Below, one piece after another: positions 59,830 through 64,000 of a stretch of DNA of 64,000 nt. The position numbers and the translations under genes are program-made. Each line of letters begins with the position of its first letter. The stretch's first letter is position 1. The notes beneath the pieces were generated by a model. That model did no database searches and was not told the DNA's origin. It worked only from the letters and a program-made list of their open reading frames with translations. The DNA is from JBIKWM01 sp044356305 (GTDB taxonomy: Bacteria > Bacteroidota > Bacteroidia > UBA10329): contig JBIKWM010000001.1 of assembly GCA_044356305.1 (NCBI GenBank), forward strand, positions 62,001 through 126,000, given 5' to 3'.

Positions 59830-60426
59830 GGCCTCTTCTGTTTGAGGCCACAAACAGATAAGGAAAAAATCGCAATATCAAACCAACTTTTTGCCCGAAA
59901 TGGGGTTTCTAAGGCACCCCCAAAATGCACGCAAGGCCCGCCAATGCTGCAAAACAGCCTAAAAAAAACAGGATTTCTGAGGAGGTGACGCCCATGAATT
60001 TTTTTTGGGGGGGGGTGTAAATACCGATGCACCCCACCCATCGCTATGAGATTGCGCCCACTTCTGGGCTGAGCCACCCCGCCCTCCCCTCAATAACCAT
60101 TCTCCAATAACCCAATAACCCTCATTCCGATGGGCTCCACCCATCGCTATGAGATTGCGCCCACTTCGGGGCTGAGCACCCCGCCCTCCCCTCAATAACT
60201 CAATAACCTATAACCCAATAACCTGATGCACCCCACCCATCGCTATGAGATTCCGCCCACTTCGGGGCTGAGCACCCTGCCCTCCCCTCAATGACCATTC
60301 TCCAATAACTCAATAACTATTCTCCAATAACTCAATAACCCTCATTCCGATGCACACTGCCCTGATCCTCGTCAGCCGCCAATTTCACCCCCCTCCTGTA
60401 AATTAGGCACCGCAAACGATACATCC
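59830..60426. other. Repeat-rich intergenic region
   Basis: About 600 bases without a gene. It holds a mixed homopolymer T8G9 (59999-60015), which is prone to slippage, three imperfect repeats of about 100 bp, and many short words like CAATAACTCAATAAC. A -7-like TAAATTAG at 60399-60406 may be the promoter of the next gene. Confidence 0.6.
60026..60345 (+). repeat. Three tandem direct repeats of about 100 bp
   Basis: Each copy contains CACCCATCGCTATGAGATT followed by CGCCCACTTC, a GGGCTGAGC block, CCTCCCCTCAAT and CAATAAC words. The cores start at 60035, 60138 and 60234 (spacing 103 and 96 bp). Copies differ by a few bases. Confidence 0.85.
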
Positions 60427-61977
60427 ATGAGACCTACTCTGACCCTGCTGCTGGCATTGCTCTCGTTCGCACAGGCCATCTACGCCCAGAACATCATGAC
60501 CTACGACAAGGGCAAGCGTTGCGGCTACCGCTTGGCGGGCGGAGACGACATCACCAAGGCCATATTCGATTGTTGCGGCTCTATGAACGATGTGGGCAGC
60601 ACCTCTACCATGATCAGGACCGTGGTGGGCATGGGCAAGGTGGACAGCTACACCTGCCAGAAGTACGCCCTCATCAACGCCAAGGGCGAACTGCTCACCG
60701 AGTACAAGTACGATCAGATCGTGTTCAACCCCAGCCCGCGCACCGAGGCGCTAATGGTGCGAGTAGGGCAGCAGTACGGGGTCATAAGCACGGCCACCGG
60801 CAAAGAGATAGTGCCCGTGGGCTCGGCCCTCGACATACGCGATATCGTGAAGGTCGATAACGGCCAGCTGCACTCCTCCAAGACAGGCGTATGGACAGAC
60901 CGCGGCACCATACAGGTAAAGAACCTCAACGGCCGATGGGGCATGATGGACCTCGAGGGCAACATAGTGGTCCCGCAGGAGTACGACAGCATCATACACG
61001 TCAAGACCGACCGCAACAATTGGAGCTATTACCAGCTGCTCAAGGACGGCAAGAAAGGCATCATACAGTTCCATGACGGCAAGCCCGTTGTGATCCCTGC
61101 AGTGTACGATGAATTCGGGGCGTATGCCGCAGAGCAGAGCAACCCCTCCATCTACCTCCGCACCCGTCTGGCCGTAGCGCACAAGGTCAACTACGGCCCA
61201 GTGTACTTCGGCCATTTCATCATTGCCCGCAATGCCAAGGGTGTGGCCGTGTACGACCATACCGGCACCGAGGTGGTGCCCTGCTGCGACCCCCAACCTC
61301 CCATACACCCCGCCAGCAGCTACGTGCGCCTCAATGAGGGGAAGATAGGGGTGGTTGATTTCAGTGGCGACACCATCGTACCGGTGATCTATGACGAGGT
61401 GATCGATCTGGCCCTCGACAACAAGAACTGGTACAATGGATGCAAATCGTTCGTGGTGAAGAAGGACGGCCTGTGGGGCCTCATAAGTGAGAGCGGGGCC
61501 GTGCTGCTGCCACCCACTTACACATCTTACGTTATGGAGACATCAGCTCCTATCAAGCGCAACGCCATCGGGTTCGTACATGCCAACGGCACCGATGTCA
61601 CTGCCTATGTCAACGGCTGCGCCCCCAAGCCCACCACCCTCAAGGAATTCTATGTCAAGGACAAGTACAGCGGCACAGGGGTGCCCCAGGTCAAGAAGAG
61701 TGCAGAGGATGAGTGCATTACATGCACTGTATGCGAAGGTACCGGCCTGAGCCGGGACAAGGTGGCCGAGTACGAGAAGTGCCCTATCTGCGCGGGCAGC
61801 GGCTGGAACGGGTACCATATCGAGAGCAACTATACCGGCCGCGACCACTCGCGCTGGTTCGGTGGCCCCGGCTACCAGCGCAGCCGCTGCACCACCTGCA
61901 AGGGTACGGGCAAGGCCTTTGCCGGCCGCAAGAACCTGCCCTGCAGGGTATGTAGTGGTGTGGGCTGCACGCGTTGA
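60427..61977 (+). CDS. Secreted WG-repeat protein with DnaJ-type zinc domain
   Basis: A 516-residue protein. The signal peptide (MRPTLTLLLALLSFAQAIYA) is followed by about six WG-type repeats (phrases such as GRWGMMDLEGNIVVPQEYD, GKIGVVDFSGDTIVPVIYD and GLWGLISESGAVLLPPTY). The last 85 residues contain four CxxCxGxG-type units (CTVCEGTG, CPICAGSG, CTTCKGTG, CRVCSGVG) as in the zinc-binding centre of DnaJ. A DnaJ-like zinc module outside the cytoplasm is unusual. Function is unknown; repeats of this type mediate protein contacts. Confidence 0.85.
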   Translation: MRPTLTLLLALLSFAQAIYAQNIMTYDKGKRCGYRLAGGDDITKAIFDCCGSMNDVGSTSTMIRTVVGMGKVDSYTCQKYALINAKGELLTEYKYDQIVFNPSPRTEALMVRVGQQYGVISTATGKEIVPVGSALDIRDIVKVDNGQLHSSKTGVWTDRGTIQVKNLNGRWGMMDLEGNIVVPQEYDSIIHVKTDRNNWSYYQLLKDGKKGIIQFHDGKPVVIPAVYDEFGAYAAEQSNPSIYLRTRLAVAHKVNYGPVYFGHFIIARNAKGVAVYDHTGTEVVPCCDPQPPIHPASSYVRLNEGKIGVVDFSGDTIVPVIYDEVIDLALDNKNWYNGCKSFVVKKDGLWGLISESGAVLLPPTYTSYVMETSAPIKRNAIGFVHANGTDVTAYVNGCAPKPTTLKEFYVKDKYSGTGVPQVKKSAEDECITCTVCEGTGLSRDKVAEYEKCPICAGSGWNGYHIESNYTGRDHSRWFGGPGYQRSRCTTCKGTGKAFAGRKNLPCRVCSGVGCTR

Positions 61978-62081
61978 GTCCCTGTGTTGCCACCCGCCCT
62001 GTCTGTCCCTATGTGCGTATCAGGTTCAGGGGCCACCCATGACCCGATGGTCTATGGTATGTACTGCTACCTGTTCCTCCT

Positions 62082-64000
62082 TCAGCAGCTCAGACTGCTG
62101 CGCGATATGATCTCGTCCTTCATGGCAGGCGAGAGGTCGTTGAAATAGGCCGAGTAGCCCGACACGCGCACCAACAGGTTGGGGTATTTCTCGGGGTGCA
62201 GCTTGGCATCCTTCAGCATCTCGGTGTCCAGCACGTTGAGCTGAATCTGCATCCCGCCTTTCTTGAAATAAGTGAGCAGCAGGTGTTCCAGCAGCATGCG
62301 CCCGTGCTCGCCCCGCAGGGTGGCAGTATCGAACTTGGCGTTCACGTTCACCCCGTTGGGTGCGTTGAGGAAACCGATCGAGGCCACAGAGTTGAACAGC
62401 GCGGTCGGGCCCTTCATATCCTTACCGTTCATGGGTGCTATGCCCGAGCTGAACGGCTCACCGCGCCTGCGCCCGTTGGCAAGTGCCCCCGTGAGCTTAC
62501 CGAAGCTGTAATGCGTGGTGGTGCTGTAGAACCCTGCCACAAAGTTGCCTCCGCGTGTGTTGCGGTGGCCCTCCAGTGCCCGGCAGAACGTGTCGAGCAC
62601 CCACTTGCTGTGGCTGTCCACCTCGGGCAGGTCGTTGCCGAACTTGGGCAGGTTGAGCAGGCGGGCGCGGAGCTTCCCATCACCACTGAAATCGACTTTC
62701 AATGCCCCGATCAGCTCATGCAGGGTGCATTCCTTCCTCACAAACACCAGCTGCTCTATGGCATAGAGGCTGTCGCCCGCATCGGTCACGCCCACACCCT
62801 GCACACCGCTGAAGTTGTACACGGCACCGCCCTCGGTCACATCCGAGCCCTTCGCTATGCAGCCCTCTGTGAGCACAGATGTGAGCGGTGTGGGATGGAA
62901 CTGGCGGTTGGCCAGCTCTATGGGAGCGAGCGTGTGTACTAGCCGGTCGATGAGGGCATTGAGCTGCACGAGGAACGCATGTCTGACATCCTCCATGGAC
63001 TTGAAACCGATGGGGGCACCCGTGTCGGGGCCACTGCGCAGCACATCACCGAATAGCCGCCCACGGTTCAGTGCCATCTCCAGACAGATGGGGATGTTGA
63101 GAAGCGCAGCATCGGTGGAACCGAAGGTCTTGCCGGCCGCCAGCAGCTCCACACAGCCCAGCGTGGCGTAGTTCTGCGCATCCTCGGCAGAGTAGCCCGC
63201 TTTTTTGAGGCACGGTACGATCACATGGTCGTTGTAGATGGCCGGAGAATTGACTCCCCGCACCAGATTGCCCATGATGCCATCAATGTAAGGCTTTGGC
63301 GACCCATCGTGGATGCGGGCGTGGTAGTTGGGCTGACGCATGCGCACCTCGTCCATCAGCTCAAGGAAGAGCATGGTGAGGTCGTTGGTCACATCCTCAC
63401 CCTTAGCATCCGTGCCACCCAGCGTGATGGCCTGCCCGCTGAGGAATCCCCCGTGGCACTCGGTCACCTTCTCGCTGAACACCGGTATCACCTCCGAGGT
63501 CTTCACGGCCAGACAGCCCAGAATGTCCTTGGCCTCCTCGCGGGTAAGGGTACCATTCCCGATATCGGTCTGATAGTACGGCCACAGATAGCGGTCCATG
63601 TGCCCGAAGCTGATACCGTTGTCCAACCCTTCAAGCAGCACGGCCACGTGCGTCAGCCACACGGCCTGTACCGCCTGCTGCAGCGTGCGGGCAGGCTTTT
63701 CGGGGCTGTGCATCAGGTTATTTCCTATAGTGTTCAGCTCGGCCCTCCTTGCCGGGTCGGCCTCGGCCTCGGCCATCCGGAATGCCTCGTCAGCATACCG
63801 CTTGGCAAATTGCACCATGGCCTCGCAGATGATCTGCATGGCCTCGAGCTGCGCATGGCGCGGGTCTGTCGGACTTATGCGGTTCATCTTTCCCCTGATG
63901 TTGTCCATGATGCCCGAATAGCCCACGGTCAGCACCAGGTTGTGGTCGGGTATCAGGTGGCCTATGCCCCCCGTCTCATTTATGAGGTAAAAACGCGGGG
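62082..64000 (-). CDS. Glycyl radical enzyme, pyruvate formate-lyase-like (N-terminus outside window)
   Basis: The C-terminal 639 residues or so of a glycyl radical enzyme; the frame stays open to the window edge (upstream residues read GGIGHLIPDHNLVLTVGYSG). The thiyl-radical cysteine is in the CxE motif NYATLGCVELLAAG, and the glycyl radical is in LVRVSGYSAYFNDLS near the C-terminus. The CVE motif groups it with eliminases/dehydratases and related GREs rather than classical PFL, which has adjacent Cys-Cys. It would need a radical SAM activase; none is present downstream. It is an oxygen-sensitive, anaerobic enzyme. Confidence 0.88.
   Translation of the reverse strand, partial: PRFYLINETGGIGHLIPDHNLVLTVGYSGIMDNIRGKMNRISPTDPRHAQLEAMQIICEAMVQFAKRYADEAFRMAEAEADPARRAELNTIGNNLMHSPEKPARTLQQAVQAVWLTHVAVLLEGLDNGISFGHMDRYLWPYYQTDIGNGTLTREEAKDILGCLAVKTSEVIPVFSEKVTECHGGFLSGQAITLGGTDAKGEDVTNDLTMLFLELMDEVRMRQPNYHARIHDGSPKPYIDGIMGNLVRGVNSPAIYNDHVIVPCLKKAGYSAEDAQNYATLGCVELLAAGKTFGSTDAALLNIPICLEMALNRGRLFGDVLRSGPDTGAPIGFKSMEDVRHAFLVQLNALIDRLVHTLAPIELANRQFHPTPLTSVLTEGCIAKGSDVTEGGAVYNFSGVQGVGVTDAGDSLYAIEQLVFVRKECTLHELIGALKVDFSGDGKLRARLLNLPKFGNDLPEVDSHSKWVLDTFCRALEGHRNTRGGNFVAGFYSTTTHYSFGKLTGALANGRRRGEPFSSGIAPMNGKDMKGPTALFNSVASIGFLNAPNGVNVNAKFDTATLRGEHGRMLLEHLLLTYFKKGGMQIQLNVLDTEMLKDAKLHPEKYPNLLVRVSGYSAYFNDLSPAMKDEIISRSSLSC

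Noticed and set aside
60026..60345. 100-bp repeats considered as CRISPR or insertion-sequence ends
   Set aside because: No spacer structure, no terminal inverted repeats and no transposase nearby.

Overview
The window is a stretch of chromosome from a GC-rich member of the Bacteroidota, probably Flavobacteriales-like. The signs are several secreted proteins with type IX secretion (T9SS) C-terminal sorting tails, SprB repeats, a TonB-dependent receptor with a carboxypeptidase-like N-terminal domain, DUF5777 and PKD proteins, weak Shine-Dalgarno sites, and promoters with the Bacteroidota -7 element TAnnTTTG (best case: TTG-N19-TACATTTG in front of the Crp/Fnr gene). Species cannot be named from the sequence alone.

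Layout. 1-8 kb: a truncated secreted protein, an aldehyde dehydrogenase/asd pair, two metal-binding (HMA) proteins, a DMT permease, a TonB receptor and a secreted protein of unknown function. 7.9-11.8 kb: a tightly overlapping polyphosphate operon (SixA-like phosphatase, ppk1, ppx) followed by a thioredoxin-like protein. 11.8-18.8 kb: an SprB-repeat protein and two tandem PKD/T9SS paralogues. 18.9-26.6 kb: a more AT-rich, apparently acquired stretch with a propeller/SpoIIE sensor phosphatase of mosaic composition, tRNA-Ala with a duplicated 3' end, a large serine recombinase, a MerR-like protein and about 1.5 kb without credible genes but with 12-bp minisatellite repeats.

26.6-57.4 kb is an anaerobic/nitrogen-oxide respiration region: a lysyl-oxidase-like secreted protein with a NapH/CcoG-like ferredoxin and cytochromes; a diheme cytochrome plus narGHJI; B12-dependent ribonucleotide reductase; a NorC/NorB-like pair whose NorB relative lacks expected metal ligands; a Crp/Fnr regulator; moaA for the molybdenum cofactor; a hemerythrin-like protein; tryptophanase-queD; a PNPOx-like flavoprotein; a CPA2 antiporter; a halogenase-like flavoprotein; and DUF445, DUF302, OsmC and heme A synthase genes.

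The main discovery is a repeated dyad, ATGAY-N4-RTCAT, in front of many of these genes. At eight promoters its centre lies 28.5 or 29.5 bp upstream of a -7-like element, which puts it near -41.5, the classical class II Crp/Fnr activator position. The same dyad lies just downstream of the predicted start of the Crp/Fnr gene itself, as expected for autorepression. One copy drives no protein gene but a roughly 113-nt hairpin-rich transcript ending in a strong terminator (about 47833-47946, minus strand), a candidate small RNA that would be switched on by this regulator.

57.5-64 kb: an unknown protein, a short protein built from 42-bp tandem repeats under a LuxR-type regulator with two direct-repeat operators, a repeat-rich intergenic stretch, a WG-repeat protein with a DnaJ-type zinc domain, and a glycyl radical enzyme running off the right edge.
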